A DNA stretch of 64,000 nt, taken from Corynebacterium breve (GTDB taxonomy: Bacteria > Actinomycetota > Actinomycetes > Mycobacteriales > Mycobacteriaceae). The position numbers were made by a program, and so were the translations under genes. This document shows positions 54,246 through 64,000 of this stretch, in pieces. Under the pieces are notes generated by a model that was not told where the DNA came from, searched no databases, and saw nothing but the letters and a program-made list of their open reading frames with translations. Each line of letters starts with the position of its first letter. Positions within the stretch are counted from its first letter, which is position 1. The stretch is taken from NCBI RefSeq assembly GCF_030252165.1, contig NZ_CP126969.1, positions 682,001 through 746,000 of the forward strand. The letters run 5' to 3'.

Positions 54246-55598
54246 ATGTTTGAGCCATCCGTCACCGAACTTGATTACTCTTCCGAATTCACGGAAAACT
54301 TTGGCAATAAGGTGGGGGTGAAAACGTATGTTCTCGACACATCCGTGTTGTTGTCAGATCCTTGGGCCCTGCGGAAATTCGCCGAACACCACGTCGTTCT
54401 TCCACTCGTGGTTATCACTGAGTTGGAAGAAAAACGTCATCACCCAGAGCTTGGCTGGTTCGCCCGCCAAGCTCTTCGCATGTTGGAAGACTTCCGCCAA
54501 AACTACGACCGACTAGACCAGCCAGTGCCCGTCAATGTTGATGGTGGCACCCTCCGCGTCGAGCTCAACCACCAAGACCAGTCGCTTCTTCCCGCGGCAT
54601 TCCGTGGAACCGAAGGCGATCACCGCATCCTTGCTTGCGCACTCAACCTCATGCATGAGGGCATTGACACCGTCCTTGTTACCAAAGATGTGCCGCTACG
54701 CGTCAAAGCGGGTTCCGTCGGTCTGCCTGCAGACGAGTACCACGCACAGGACGTTGTGCTGACCGGCTACTCGGGTATGGCCGAGCTCGATGTCAACAGC
54801 GACGATATCGATGAGCTCTTCGCCACCGGTTACGTGGCCATCGACACCGAAGACCTGCCAGTCCACTGCGGTGTCAAGATGAACTCCGGTAGCCAGTCCG
54901 CGCTTGGGCGAGTGGCACCGGGCGGCGGAGTGCGCTTGGTTCGCGGCGACATTAACGCCTTTGGGTTATCCGGTCGCTCAGCAGAGCAGCGCATCGCGCT
55001 CGACCTGCTTCTCGACGACTCCGTGGGCATCGTGTCCGTCGGTGGTCGCGCGGGCACCGGAAAGTCCGCTCTGGCACTGTGCGCAGGCCTTGAGGCCGTG
55101 TTGGAGCGCGGCCTACACAAGCGCATCGTGGTGTTCCGCCCGCTCTACGCAGTAGGCGGCCAAAACCTGGGTTACCTGCCAGGCAGTGAGACCGACAAAA
55201 TGAATCCATGGGCACAGGCAGTGTATGACACCCTTGAGGGCGTTGTGTCTGACAACGTCATGGAAGAAATCATGGACCGCGACCTACTTGAGGTCCTGCC
55301 GCTGACTCACATTCGTGGTCGCAGCTTGCACGACTCCTTCGTCATCGTTGATGAGGCCCAGTCGCTAGAGCGCAATGTCTTGCTCACTGTTCTCTCACGT
55401 CTGGGACGCGGCTCCCGCGTTATTCTCACCCACGACGTCGCGCAGCGCGACAACCTTCGCGTTGGTCGCCACGACGGAGTTCAGGCTGTTATCGAGAAGC
55501 TCAAGGGTCACGACCTTTTCGCGCATATCACGCTGAATCGCTCCGAGCGTTCTGCCATTGCGGAATTGGTCACAGACCTTCTTGAAGACGGCAACTAA
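54246..55598 (+). CDS. PhoH2 (PIN domain fused to PhoH ATPase)
   Basis: 450 residues. The N-terminal PIN nuclease has [23 protein letters not shown] and [10 protein letters not shown] (acidic site). The C-terminal PhoH ATPase/helicase has [17 protein letters not shown] (Walker A) and [11 protein letters not shown] (Walker B). In mycobacteria PhoH2 is an RNA helicase/RNase paired with antitoxin PhoAT; no upstream antitoxin ORF is clear here (54130-54245). Confidence 0.9.
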   Translation: MFEPSVTELDYSSEFTENFGNKVGVKTYVLDTSVLLSDPWALRKFAEHHVVLPLVVITELEEKRHHPELGWFARQALRMLEDFRQNYDRLDQPVPVNVDGGTLRVELNHQDQSLLPAAFRGTEGDHRILACALNLMHEGIDTVLVTKDVPLRVKAGSVGLPADEYHAQDVVLTGYSGMAELDVNSDDIDELFATGYVAIDTEDLPVHCGVKMNSGSQSALGRVAPGGGVRLVRGDINAFGLSGRSAEQRIALDLLLDDSVGIVSVGGRAGTGKSALALCAGLEAVLERGLHKRIVVFRPLYAVGGQNLGYLPGSETDKMNPWAQAVYDTLEGVVSDNVMEEIMDRDLLEVLPLTHIRGRSLHDSFVIVDEAQSLERNVLLTVLSRLGRGSRVILTHDVAQRDNLRVGRHDGVQAVIEKLKGHDLFAHITLNRSERSAIAELVTDLLEDGN

Positions 55599-55645
55599 AC
55601 ACAATTGTTGCGTCGTGCTGCCTCTATCGGGAACAATGGGGCAGC

Positions 55646-56197
55646 ATGACCAACACTGGCTTTAAGTTGCGACCAGTGCGTCCGGAGGATTACCCCCAGG
55701 TACGCTCAATTTACGAAATGGGCCTCTTTACGGGCCACGCGACCTACGAGACTCAAAGTCCAACGTGGGAACAATTCACTCGGGCAAAGCTGATTGAAAC
55801 GGTCTTTGTCGCAGTGGAAGAAGACAATGACGATAAACTGCTGGGCTGGGTTTCAGCGGCGCCGGCTTCGTCGAGAAGTGTTTTTCATGGCGTTGTCGAA
55901 GACTCGATCTACATTCATCCGGATGCCCGTGGCAGGGGAGTTGCGGGAGCTCTACTCGATCGCCTCATCGAAGTCTGCACCGAGCTGGACAAGTGGGCGA
56001 TCCATGCGTGGGTCTTCCCCGAAAACGAAGGTTCTGCGGCACTTCACCTTTCTCGCGGATTCGAAAAAGTGGGAACCTACCACCACCTAGCCAAAATGAC
56101 ATACGGCGAAATGGCGGGGCAGTGGCGTGACACCGATGTTTACGAGAAGCTGCTGCCGAAGCCTGAAGAAAAAGAAGAAGCAGCAGAAAACTACTAG
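55646..56197 (+). CDS. GNAT acetyltransferase (phosphinothricin acetyltransferase-like)
   Basis: 183 residues. It has LRPVRPEDYPQVRSIYEMGL, the acetyl-CoA loop HPDARGRGVAGALLDRL, and a HLSRGFEKVGTYHHLA segment like that of PAT/bar proteins. The substrate may be methionine sulfoximine, sulfone or an amine. The C-terminus is Lys/Glu-rich. It abuts the stop of the leftward MFS gene. Confidence 0.85.
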   Translation: MTNTGFKLRPVRPEDYPQVRSIYEMGLFTGHATYETQSPTWEQFTRAKLIETVFVAVEEDNDDKLLGWVSAAPASSRSVFHGVVEDSIYIHPDARGRGVAGALLDRLIEVCTELDKWAIHAWVFPENEGSAALHLSRGFEKVGTYHHLAKMTYGEMAGQWRDTDVYEKLLPKPEEKEEAAENY

Positions 56198-57745
56198 TTA
56201 CTCCACTGTGTCCTTCAGAGTGTCCTCCCTGATTGGGAAAAGAAGCACCAGGGCAAGAATCGCCAGCGGCACCATCAGCGCGAAAACCGGAGTAAGACCA
56301 TCGTTGTAGCTGACGGTAATCGCGTGGCGAAGCACCTCGGGCAGGTCGTTGACCATCGCGGGCGTCAACGACTGCGTTCCGCTGCCACCTGCGGCGAAGG
56401 CCTCTGCATAGGGTGCGCCCTCTGGCCCCATCCGCTCTAGTGCCTGCGGGATGTTGGTGTCTAGCTGACTCGTCAGATTGCCGATGAACAAAGCGCCGAT
56501 TAGCGACGAGCCCAACGAGGAGCCGATCTGGCGGAAAAAGTTGTTGGCGGCGGTTGCCGTGCCCACGACAGTGATGGGGAACGAATTCTGCACGATCAGG
56601 ACCAGAACCTGCATCACCAGTCCCAACCCGAAGCCAAAGACAAACAAGTACACGCCGACTGTGACAAGCGAACTGTCCGCGGTGAGACGCGACATCAGCA
56701 GTAACGACACCGCCACGATAGCCATACCGATAATCGGATAAATCTTGTATTTGCCTGTACGCGTAATCACCATGCCCACTACCGTCGACGTACCAAGCAT
56801 GCCAATCATCATGGGCGTCATCATCAAGCCGGCAGCCGAAGGGCTCATGCCGTGGACCATCTGCAGGTAGGTGGGCAAGTAGGCTAGCGCACCCATCATC
56901 GCAAGTCCGAGAACAGTGCCGGCAGCGGTGGTCAGGGTCATATTGAGGTTCCGGAACAGTCCCATTGGGATGAGTGGGTCTTCGACCCTGAGCTCAACGA
57001 TGACGAACAGGACAGCGGTGACGGCGGTAAGAGCAATAAGGGACAAGATTGTGGGCGAGAGCCATGCGTACTGATTTCCGCCCCATGTGGTCAGGAGGAT
57101 CAGGCTCGAGGTGGAGACAGCCATAAGAAGCGTACCCAGCCAGTCAAAAGGCTTGCGGTCGCTGGTTCCAGCGCGAAGGCGGAGGACCAAGATACAAATT
57201 GTGATGGCGGCAATACCAAGTGGAATGTTCATCCACATGCCCCAGCGCCAGCCGGGGCCATCGGTGAACCAACCGCCAAGGACAGGGCCGAGCACCGAGG
57301 ATACGCCGAAGGTAGCGCCCATGATGCCCATGAACTTTCCACGCTGCCGGGCAGGAATCACTTCTGCCACGATCGCCTGAGACGTGACCATCATGCCCCC
57401 GCCGCCAAAGCCCTGGATCGCACGGCCGATGACAAGTCCTTCCATGCTGTCGGCGAAACCACCCACCGATGATCCAATGACGAATACTGCGATACCGAAG
57501 ATGTAGAGCCACTTTCGCCCGATCGCATCGCCGACTTTGCCGAAAATCGGCATGGCAATTGTCATGGATACAAGGAAGGCGGTGATTACCCAACTCATTT
57601 GCTCGACGCCACCAAGCTCGCCGACGATCGTCGGCAATGCGGTAGCGAAAATCATTTGTCCGAGGGAGCTCATCAGCATGGTTGTGACAAGCGCCGTAAA
57701 GACGAGACCGATACGTGGGGCCTGCTCTTGGTGGTTGGTTACCAC
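56198..57745 (-). CDS. DHA2-family multidrug efflux MFS transporter
   Basis: 515 residues, 14 membrane helices (EmrB/QacA type). It shows LPTIVGELGGVEQMSWVITA (helix 1-2), GKVGDAIGRKWLYIFG (motif A) and the antiporter motif GPVLGGWFTDGPGWRWGMWMN (motif C). GTG 57745 with AAAGGAG is the start. A palindrome overlaps that ribosome binding site, so it is likely repressor-controlled. The regulator is not in the window next to it. Confidence 0.9.
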   Translation of the reverse strand: MVTNHQEQAPRIGLVFTALVTTMLMSSLGQMIFATALPTIVGELGGVEQMSWVITAFLVSMTIAMPIFGKVGDAIGRKWLYIFGIAVFVIGSSVGGFADSMEGLVIGRAIQGFGGGGMMVTSQAIVAEVIPARQRGKFMGIMGATFGVSSVLGPVLGGWFTDGPGWRWGMWMNIPLGIAAITICILVLRLRAGTSDRKPFDWLGTLLMAVSTSSLILLTTWGGNQYAWLSPTILSLIALTAVTAVLFVIVELRVEDPLIPMGLFRNLNMTLTTAAGTVLGLAMMGALAYLPTYLQMVHGMSPSAAGLMMTPMMIGMLGTSTVVGMVITRTGKYKIYPIIGMAIVAVSLLLMSRLTADSSLVTVGVYLFVFGFGLGLVMQVLVLIVQNSFPITVVGTATAANNFFRQIGSSLGSSLIGALFIGNLTSQLDTNIPQALERMGPEGAPYAEAFAAGGSGTQSLTPAMVNDLPEVLRHAITVSYNDGLTPVFALMVPLAILALVLLFPIREDTLKDTVE

Positions 57746-57754
57746 TCAATCTCC

Positions 57755-57771
57755 TTTATCAAATTGGTAAA
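57755..57771. promoter_or_regulatory. Operator-like palindrome upstream of the DHA2 pump
   Basis: TTTATCAAATTGGTAAA is an imperfect 17-base palindrome (two mismatched pairs). It overlaps the ribosome binding site of the efflux gene. A TetR or MarR repressor could bind here. Confidence 0.55.
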
Positions 57772-58058
57772 TCAGTCCGGAAAATAGAAAAATCCGCAAG
57801 CGAGGGCGTGCCTGGAGTTCTTGGATTCTGGCGAGCTGGTCAAAACCTAGCCCAGCATCAGAAACGAGAGAATCAATCAGAAATAAACATGTGCTGCTTA
57901 TTGCTCACATATTACACCGCGCTAAACAAACATTCGGAACGGTGAATTAGGGCGATAATCCCAACGCCTTTCATCACGGCCCAACTCCGTCTACGCTCGG
58001 TAGAAACTTAGGCATGGTCCTAGCCTAGAGTGGAAGCAGAAGAAGGAAGGTGGCAAGC
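57772..58058. other. Intergenic AT-richer region between divergent genes
   Basis: About 290 bases between the efflux pump and the gene at 58059. It should hold both promoters. No good ORF, tRNA or hairpin is seen. The only gene-like signals are AGAAGGAAGG, the ribosome binding site of the right-hand gene. Confidence 0.5.
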
Positions 58059-58973
58059 GTGGGAATATTCAACCAAGCCAAGCGCAAGCCAGCAGAGCCT
58101 GATCCAAACTTTCCGGGTCTCGATCGCTCTCGTGCGACGGAACTGCGCACTGAACTTCGCCAGGCAGCCGCTCACCGCGGCGCATCGGTCCGCATTACAG
58201 GACGCAGCGTGCTGCTGGATCATCCGAGATTCGGCACAATTGATGCTGACCTTTCGGGAGCGATTCGGCAACTTTCAGCAAACGTCCACCCCAAAGCACC
58301 ACAGCGCATCGCCCAGGCATTAGTGGACCAGATGCTCGCAGGGCCCCAAGGAAGGGGCTCGAAGACGGCAAACGTCTATGCTTCCCTGCGTCCCCGCCTC
58401 ATCGCGGTTGCCGACGGCAATGGCGACTTCACAAATGACACCTCGCTCACTGTGGTGATCGATACGGGGGAAGGCTACAAGCGAATGGCAAACGCTGCGC
58501 TGGCGCGTATCGACGATCTTGAAACTCTCCACCACGCAGCGCGCGTAAATCTCCGCAAAGATATCGAGTCGACCTATGACGTCGATGTGAAAGAACTGCC
58601 GGACAACATGGTGGCCATTGAAGCGGTGAGCTCCGAAATCGCGAATGCTGCAATCGATCTTGATCTGGTCTTGGACACATTTGCCCCTCGAGTCGATCGT
58701 TCCAAGGGACTGCTTTTCGCGATGCCTTCTTATTCAACGATCCTTGTGTGCCCAGTATCCGAAGGCAAAGAGCTCATCGATGCGCTCAACGACGTGGCGA
58801 AAATGGCCATCACATATCCCACGGCGCGACCACTGTCTCGTTTGGTCCATTTCTGGCACGAGGGCGTCGTTGAGACCCTCTCGTCCTTTGATCGTGAAGC
58901 ACAGGCCGTTGTCATTACCCCCAATGATTACCTAATGAGGCTACTGCGCGTGGACGGGGAACCCGAGGGATAA
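58059..58973 (+). CDS. Conserved hypothetical protein
   Basis: 304 residues from GTG 58059 (GTG 58050 overlaps the ribosome binding site GGAAGG). No signal peptide. The N-terminal ~30 residues are basic. The family is not recognised; one block LRTELRQAAAHRGASVRITG is notable. The C-terminal 33 bases overlap the leftward gene at 58941. Confidence 0.65.
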   Translation: MGIFNQAKRKPAEPDPNFPGLDRSRATELRTELRQAAAHRGASVRITGRSVLLDHPRFGTIDADLSGAIRQLSANVHPKAPQRIAQALVDQMLAGPQGRGSKTANVYASLRPRLIAVADGNGDFTNDTSLTVVIDTGEGYKRMANAALARIDDLETLHHAARVNLRKDIESTYDVDVKELPDNMVAIEAVSSEIANAAIDLDLVLDTFAPRVDRSKGLLFAMPSYSTILVCPVSEGKELIDALNDVAKMAITYPTARPLSRLVHFWHEGVVETLSSFDREAQAVVITPNDYLMRLLRVDGEPEG

Positions 58974-59465
58974 AGTTCCCTCGACGATCGGCTTGCCATC
59001 CAAGAGATAGACCAAGTCGACCAGCCCAGATTCCGGAGTAGTGATTACCCACGACCCCTCGGTACCAGTGCATTTTCTCGTCAGCGCGGTGGAGGAGTAG
59101 GTATCTGCCTCCTTGGGCTTCAGTGATACCGCGCATCCTTGATCTGGATACGTAATCATGCCGCTGCCACCGCCAAAGGTAGCTACTGCTTGCCAGCGCT
59201 CGCCTTGGGTGTCGTCGGCAAGGCTAGTCAACTCGCCGACATATGTTCCCTCGGGAGGATTATCTGGGGAGAATCCAGGGGTTTCGGGCGTGGCGGTGAC
59301 AGTCACCTGAGTCGGAGGCGCTGGGGCCGATTGGTCGTCGGAAAGCGCAATCCAGCCGGCGATCACGGCCGCTGCTAGCGCGACTAGGAGCACGATGATG
59401 CCACCGACTACGACGGGTCGATTGGCGCCGGCGGCGTTCTTTAGCTGGGAAAAGGAATCTGTCAT
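58941..59465 (-). CDS. Membrane-anchored extracytoplasmic protein
   Basis: 174 residues. Short cytoplasmic tail, one helix (VVVGGIIVLLVALAAAVIAGWIA), a Pro/Thr linker, then a small outer domain with two Cys (GCAV, KCTG) and a GTYVGELTSL start. I do not recognise a family. It is downstream of fum, but a terminator separates them. Convergent overlap of 33 bases with the preceding gene. Confidence 0.7.
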   Translation of the reverse strand: MTDSFSQLKNAAGANRPVVVGGIIVLLVALAAAVIAGWIALSDDQSAPAPPTQVTVTATPETPGFSPDNPPEGTYVGELTSLADDTQGERWQAVATFGGGSGMITYPDQGCAVSLKPKEADTYSSTALTRKCTGTEGSWVITTPESGLVDLVYLLDGKPIVEGTLSLGFPVHAQ

Positions 59466-59470
59466 GAGGA

Positions 59471-59507
59471 GAAAAAGCCCGGCGCTTGAAAGATCAAGCG
59501 CCGGGCT
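59471..59507 (-). terminator. Terminator of fum
   Basis: AGCCCGGCGCTTGA and its perfect complement form a 14-base stem with an AAGA loop, then TTTTTC on the minus strand. It is 17 bases after the fum stop and partly overlaps the leader of the gene at 58941. Confidence 0.92.
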
Positions 59508-59523
59508 GGTTAGGATCGGGGGG

Positions 59524-60924
59524 TTAGTCGCGATCGGTGTTAGCCATGTCCAACACGTCTAGGCGACGGTCAAGCTCTTCCTCGGTGAGCTTATCACCAT
59601 CGACGAAGCCAAGATCGATCACGGTCTGACGGATGGTCTTGCCTTCCTTCAGCGCGGTCTTAGCCACCTTCGCTGCGTTTTCGTAACCGATTGCAGAGTT
59701 CAGCGGGGTCACAATGGAAGGTGAGGACTCCGCGAGGGTCTTCATACGGTCGATGTTTGGCTCGATGCCGTCGACCAGCTTGGTTGCAAACTGACGAGAG
59801 GTGTTAGCCAGCAGACGAGCGGATTCGAGAACGTTGCGCGCCATCATCGGGATGAAGACGTTGAGCTCGAACTGACCTTGGGTGCCTGCGAATGCGACAC
59901 CAGCGTCGTTACCGATCACCTGAGCGGAAACCTGGGTAGCGGTCTCACAAAGAACCGGGTTGACCTTGCCCGGCATGATGGAAGAACCTGGCTGCAGGTC
60001 TGGCAGGTGGATCTCGGCGAAACCGGTCAGCGGGCCGGAGCCCATCAGACGGATGTCGTTGGCGATCTTGTACAGGGACACGGCAACAGAACGCATTGCG
60101 CCGGAGAACTCGACAAGTCCGTCGCGGTTTGCCTGAGCTTCGAAGTGGTTGACTGCTTCCTTTAGCTCCTGGACGCCGGTGAGCTTCTTCAGCTCCTCGG
60201 TGACCTTTGCGCCGAAGTCTGCAGGGGTGTTCAGTCCGGTACCGGTAGCGGTGCCGCCGATTGCCAGCTCACCCAGGCGAGGCAGAGTTGCCTCGATGCG
60301 CTCGATGCCGAGCTCGATCTGGCGCGCGTAGCCACCGAACTCCTGGCCCAAGGTGACCGGAACAGCATCCATGAGGTGGGTGCGGCCGGACTTAACTACG
60401 TCCTTCCACTCGGCAGCCTTCTTTGCGAGGGACTCGTGGAGCACCTTCAAGCCTGGGATGAGATCGTTGACCGCAGCTTCGGTTGCTGCGACGTGAGTAG
60501 CGGTAGGGAAGGTGTCGTTGGAGGACTGGCCCATGTTGACATCATCGTTCGGGTGAATTTCAACGCCATTAGCCTTCGCGATAGAAGCGATAACCTCGTT
60601 GGTGTTCATGTTCGAGGATGTTCCGGAACCGGTCTGGAACACATCGATAGGGAATTCCTTATCGTGCTTGCCGTCCGCGATTTCCTTACCAGCAGCGATG
60701 ATGGCGTCAGCCTTTGCTGCGTCAAGATCGCCGGAATCCTTGTTGACCTGTGCACAAGCAGCCTTGAGGAGTCCAAGTGCGCGGATCTGAGCAGCTTCGA
60801 GGCCGCGACCCGAGATCGGGAAGTTCTCTACAGCACGCTGAGTCTGCGCGCGCCACAAAGCGTCTACTGGGACTTTAACTTCGCCCATGGTGTCGTGTTC
60901 GATGCGGTATTCCTGCTCGGTCAT
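59524..60924 (-). CDS. fumC: Fumarate hydratase class II
   Basis: 466 residues from ATG 60924 with AAGGAAG upstream. It has [50 protein letters not shown] and the family signature [11 protein letters not shown]. It hydrates fumarate to malate. It is placed next to glpX as in C. glutamicum. The gentisate pathway in this window yields fumarate, its substrate. Confidence 0.97.
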   Translation of the reverse strand: MTEQEYRIEHDTMGEVKVPVDALWRAQTQRAVENFPISGRGLEAAQIRALGLLKAACAQVNKDSGDLDAAKADAIIAAGKEIADGKHDKEFPIDVFQTGSGTSSNMNTNEVIASIAKANGVEIHPNDDVNMGQSSNDTFPTATHVAATEAAVNDLIPGLKVLHESLAKKAAEWKDVVKSGRTHLMDAVPVTLGQEFGGYARQIELGIERIEATLPRLGELAIGGTATGTGLNTPADFGAKVTEELKKLTGVQELKEAVNHFEAQANRDGLVEFSGAMRSVAVSLYKIANDIRLMGSGPLTGFAEIHLPDLQPGSSIMPGKVNPVLCETATQVSAQVIGNDAGVAFAGTQGQFELNVFIPMMARNVLESARLLANTSRQFATKLVDGIEPNIDRMKTLAESSPSIVTPLNSAIGYENAAKVAKTALKEGKTIRQTVIDLGFVDGDKLTEEELDRRLDVLDMANTDRD

Positions 60925-61062
60925 ATTTCTTCCTTGTTCCTTAGGGGAGTAATCGTACGGGGATGAAAACTTAGAAAGGCACCACTGCTTCGCCCTGTGC
61001 CCCAAGGATAGTCAGAATGAGGGGTGAGGGGCGCAGTGTTGGATTGGGGTTCTGATCAGGGA

Positions 61063-62073
61063 TTAATCGAGTGGATCGGAGTAATCGATGACGGAGTATT
61101 CCTGCAGCTTCGCCAAACGGTGAACACTTTCTACGTGACGCACTGTTCCCGACTTGGAACGCATCACGAGGGAACGAGTGGTTGCACCATTCGCACGGTA
61201 GGAAACGCCACGCAGCATGTCACCGTTGGTCACGCCGGTTGCTGCGAAGTAGCAGTGATTGGAAGCAACAAGGTCGTCCATGAGAAGAACCTTGTCTAGG
61301 TCGTGGCCAGCAGCGAGGACCTTTTGCATTTCCTCTTCGCTTTGAGGAGCCAGCTTGCCCTGGATTTCTCCACCCATGCACTTCATCGCGCAGGCGGTGA
61401 TGACACCTTCTGGGGTGCCGCCGATGCCCATTGCGATATCGATGGAGTTGGTGTCCTGCGCTGCTGCGATAGCGCCTGCAACGTCGCCGTCCATGATGTA
61501 GCGCACCTTTGCGCCAGCTGCGCGGATCTCCTTGACCAGCTGTTCGTGGCGTGGGCGATCCAAAACGACAACGGTGACCTCAATGGGGAGCACACCCTTC
61601 GCCTTGGCAACGGCCTTGATGTTGTCCTCCACGGATGCGTTGATGTCGATCTTGCCTGCAGCCTCTGGGCCAACCGCGATCTTGTTCATGTAGAACGCGT
61701 CCTTCGGGTTGTACATGGTGCCGCGCTCTGCAGCCGCGATGACGGAAATCGCGTTGGGGCGACCTTCTGCCATCAGACGAGTGCCGTCAACAGGGTCGAC
61801 TGCCAAGTCCACCTGGGCGCCCTCGCCGTTGCCCACCTTTTCGCCGTTGTACAGCATTGGGGCCTCGTCCTTTTCGCCCTCACCAATGACGATGACGCCA
61901 TCCATGTTGACGGAGTTGATCAGCTGACGCATGGCATCAACGGCTGCGCCGTCGCCTTCGTTCTTCTTGCCGCGACCGACCCAGCGGCCTGAGGCCAACG
62001 CCGCGGCCTCCGTCACTCGAACGAGTTCCATTGCAAGGTTACGGTCGGGGCTCTCCGGCGTGTTGGTGGTCAT
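61063..62073 (-). CDS. glpX: Fructose-1,6-bisphosphatase class II
   Basis: 336 residues. It has [13 protein letters not shown] (metal site), [19 protein letters not shown] and [24 protein letters not shown]. It is the gluconeogenic FBPase of corynebacteria. Starts ATG 62073; AGGAGG lies upstream (minus strand). Confidence 0.95.
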   Translation of the reverse strand: MTTNTPESPDRNLAMELVRVTEAAALASGRWVGRGKKNEGDGAAVDAMRQLINSVNMDGVIVIGEGEKDEAPMLYNGEKVGNGEGAQVDLAVDPVDGTRLMAEGRPNAISVIAAAERGTMYNPKDAFYMNKIAVGPEAAGKIDINASVEDNIKAVAKAKGVLPIEVTVVVLDRPRHEQLVKEIRAAGAKVRYIMDGDVAGAIAAAQDTNSIDIAMGIGGTPEGVITACAMKCMGGEIQGKLAPQSEEEMQKVLAAGHDLDKVLLMDDLVASNHCYFAATGVTNGDMLRGVSYRANGATTRSLVMRSKSGTVRHVESVHRLAKLQEYSVIDYSDPLD

Positions 62074-62303
62074 CAGGTGTCAGCCTCCTGGGCAAGAAGT
62101 GTTAGGTAATACTTAAAGGGGTGATTGCGTAGCAACGACCAAACACCATTCTTGCACTTTTATGCTTGAGGCAGTGCGGATTCCTCACCCGTTGAGGGGT
62201 ATGTGGCGTAGGTCATGCAGCGTAATGTGCTTTTAGGCGGGCACACACCGCAAATTCGGGGGTGGAGAGTGCGAAGTCCGCAGGGCGTGCAATACTTGCT
62301 GGC

Positions 62304-62876
62304 GTGGCAGCAGAAAAACGACCTCGGATCTTTCAAGGTGGCAAGGACATGGCGCTGACAATCGGCGTGCTCGTCGCAGTCATGCTTATTTCCGTGGGAT
62401 TTACAGGTCTTTGTTCCTTCAACCCAGGCGCTCCCGAGAGCGGGCCAGTGCAAGAAGTTGACGCGAAGACTTTCACAGATATGGAAGCGCGCGCGGTCTC
62501 ATTTCCACTGCGCTATCCCGAGATGCCAGAAGATTGGGTAACAAATTCGGCGCGACGGTCCATGCTTGGCGGTGAGCCAGCGCCTGTGATCGGCTGGGTG
62601 ACACCGGACAAGGGCTATCTGTCCATGACTCAAACGGGAGTTGAGCTGGACAAAGCGGTCGTTGAGATCGATGATGACCCACGCGAGATATCCAGAACCG
62701 AGTCAATAGGTGGGGCTGAAGTACAGGTGTACTCATCGAAGCAAGATGGTGTACGCGATATTTGGGCTACAGATGTGGGCGACGCACGACTACTTTTTAC
62801 CGGCGCTGGCACGCCGGAAGAGTTCACTCAGTTAATCGAAACCGCGGTAAAGACGGCGCCGATTCCCACTACCTAA
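62304..62876 (+). CDS. DUF4245 membrane protein
   Basis: 190 residues from GTG 62304. A short N-terminus (RPRIFQGGKDM) precedes one helix (ALTIGVLVAVMLISVGFTGL), then an outer domain with FPLRYPEMPEDWVTNSARR, as in DUF4245. Conserved between glpX and xseB in corynebacteria and mycobacteria. Function unknown. Confidence 0.82.
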   Translation: MAAEKRPRIFQGGKDMALTIGVLVAVMLISVGFTGLCSFNPGAPESGPVQEVDAKTFTDMEARAVSFPLRYPEMPEDWVTNSARRSMLGGEPAPVIGWVTPDKGYLSMTQTGVELDKAVVEIDDDPREISRTESIGGAEVQVYSSKQDGVRDIWATDVGDARLLFTGAGTPEEFTQLIETAVKTAPIPTT

Positions 62877-62885
62877 TAGGTAGCC

Positions 62886-63137
62886 TTACTCATTTTCTTG
62901 CGTGCCCAATGCTGCTTCAACGCGCTGTGATGCACCGTCGAGAAGAACCTCACAGCGCTTGGCCAATGCTTCGCCACGTTCCCAGTATTTCAGCGACTCG
63001 TCAAGGCTCATCTGTCCAAGCTCGAGAATCTTGACGGTCTCGATCAGCTCGTCTCGCGCCTGCTCATAGGTCAAAGTTGCAACATCCGGGAAAGCGTTCT
63101 CTCCGGCCTGACCGGTACCAAATACATTGTCTGACAT
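62886..63137 (-). CDS. xseB: Exodeoxyribonuclease VII small subunit
   Basis: 83 residues. It has [42 protein letters not shown], a family pattern of two helices. It forms the exonuclease VII complex with XseA. It is 32 bases after xseA, one operon. Confidence 0.92.
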   Translation of the reverse strand: MSDNVFGTGQAGENAFPDVATLTYEQARDELIETVKILELGQMSLDESLKYWERGEALAKRCEVLLDGASQRVEAALGTQENE

Positions 63138-63169
63138 AGTTATTTGCTCCTGAATATGGTTCTTTGTGA

Positions 63170-64000
63170 TTAGTCTGCTGGTGTGGTGGACATGCTCGCT
63201 GCAGTAATAGAGCCGTCGCCGACTCTGATACGCAACTGTGATCCTGGTGGGCTCTGCGCGATGTTGGTGACCACCTGTGGAGCGGAATGATCACGCGGCA
63301 CGACTTGGACAACGGCGTAACCTCGTTCCAGCGTGGCCGCCGGGCCCAGCGCAGAAATTTGTGCCCGCAACGCCTGGATCCGCGAAGTTTCTTGGCCAAG
63401 AAGATAGGACACTTCACGACGAATCATCGCAACGGCGCGGTCAAGCTCTTCTTTCCGCTGGCGGATCGGAGTGAGGGGATCGGCGAGTACCGGCCGTGAG
63501 CGAATGTTGGCTAGCCCACGGTGTTCTCGCTCTACCCAACCTCGTAAAGCTGCGGCCATCCGCTCGCGTGCTTGCCTGACAAGTTCGCGTTCTTGTACTA
63601 CGTCGGGTACAACTCGCTTTGCTGCATCGGTCGGGGTGGCTGCTCGAAGATCCGCGACGTTATCCAAAACGGGATTGTCTGGCTCGTGTCCGATGGCAGA
63701 CACGACGGGTGTTACCGCAGCGGCAACGGCTCGTTGTAGCGCCTCTTCGGAAAACGGTAGGAGGTCTTCGACGGAACCTCCGCCGCGGGCGATGATGATG
63801 ACGTCGACATCGAGGTCGTCGTCAAGCGTGCGCAGGGCCTCGACTACTTCTGGTACGGCGTTTGCACCCTGGACCGCGGTGTTGATCACGCGGAAGTTAA
63901 CGGCTGGCCAGCGGTTCTGCGCGACTGAGAGGACATCGCGCTCGGCGGCTGAACCGCGGCCGGTGATAAGGCCAATCTTCTTTGGAAGGTAGGGCAGCGG
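63170..64000 (-). CDS. xseA: Exodeoxyribonuclease VII large subunit, partial
   Basis: The frame is open to the window end, so only the C-terminal 276 residues are seen. It has [80 protein letters not shown] and TPTDAA, then a long coiled coil. It degrades single-stranded DNA from both ends. Confidence 0.95.
   Translation of the reverse strand, partial: PLPYLPKKIGLITGRGSAAERDVLSVAQNRWPAVNFRVINTAVQGANAVPEVVEALRTLDDDLDVDVIIIARGGGSVEDLLPFSEEALQRAVAAAVTPVVSAIGHEPDNPVLDNVADLRAATPTDAAKRVVPDVVQERELVRQARERMAAALRGWVEREHRGLANIRSRPVLADPLTPIRQRKEELDRAVAMIRREVSYLLGQETSRIQALRAQISALGPAATLERGYAVVQVVPRDHSAPQVVTNIAQSPPGSQLRIRVGDGSITAASMSTTPAD

Overview
The window is a gene-dense stretch of a Corynebacterium-type actinobacterial chromosome, with about 65 genes on both strands. 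Several things point to this group. There is a mycothiol S-conjugate amidase and a mycothiol-dependent maleylpyruvate isomerase. The runs aroG-uppS-(flavodoxin)-coaA/glyA and fum-glpX-DUF4245-xseB-xseA match, from memory, the gene order of Corynebacterium glutamicum. A complete 3-hydroxybenzoate/gentisate set of the C. glutamicum gen type is present. GTG starts are common and many starts lack a clear ribosome binding site. No prophage, insertion sequence, CRISPR array or rRNA was seen.

Layout. 1-3349: end of an unknown gene, a two-gene operon for a sulfoquinovosyl-lipid type pathway (sqdB and an sqdX-like glycosyltransferase) and a small unknown gene. 3463-12997: small membrane protein, membrane-anchored Hsp70-like protein, nitrobindin-like protein, YihY/BrkB protein, DUF2200, secreted HNH nuclease, patatin, proline-rich membrane protein, release factor 3 and an FMN reductase. 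13077-16455: a tiny WDDD-repeat protein, peptidyl-tRNA hydrolase, nitronate monooxygenase and a TPM-domain protein whose signal peptide is out of frame by one base. 17598-24018: the gen cluster, genDFM leftward, genR, and genKH rightward, with two putative GenR operators. 24078-34924: second pth, rplY, transporters, gabD, AlkD, an SDR, prs and glmU. 35065-43069: tRNA-Gln, TetR-mfd, amino-acid antiporter, tRNA-Leu, a SUFU-domain protein and a Bax-inhibitor-1 protein. 43232-51026: lipoprotein, greA, DUF4307, mca, a Phe/Tyr-rich leader peptide with attenuator before aroG, uppS, flavodoxin-like protein, coaA and glyA. 51165-64000: GH13 enzyme, the DUF5997/LysR-effector-domain pair, LGFP lipoprotein, PhoH2, GNAT, multidrug efflux, fum, glpX, DUF4245, xseB and the 3' part of xseA.

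How the genes fit together. The gen cluster encodes 3-hydroxybenzoate to gentisate (GenH), gentisate ring cleavage (GenD), maleylpyruvate isomerisation with mycothiol (GenM) and hydrolysis to fumarate plus pyruvate (GenF), with uptake by GenK and control by GenR. Fumarase and fructose-1,6-bisphosphatase II further right would allow the products to feed the TCA cycle and gluconeogenesis. prs and glmU supply PRPP and UDP-GlcNAc, and uppS supplies a prenyl diphosphate for the envelope. mfd, alkD and xseAB are DNA repair genes.

The observations most worth following are the SQDG-type pair, the TPM frameshift at a six-T run, a 12-base word (GCTTAACGACGA) found six times, the aromatic attenuator, and the WDDD-repeat peptide. 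I found no completely new multi-gene system. All homology calls are from reading motifs; no search was run.
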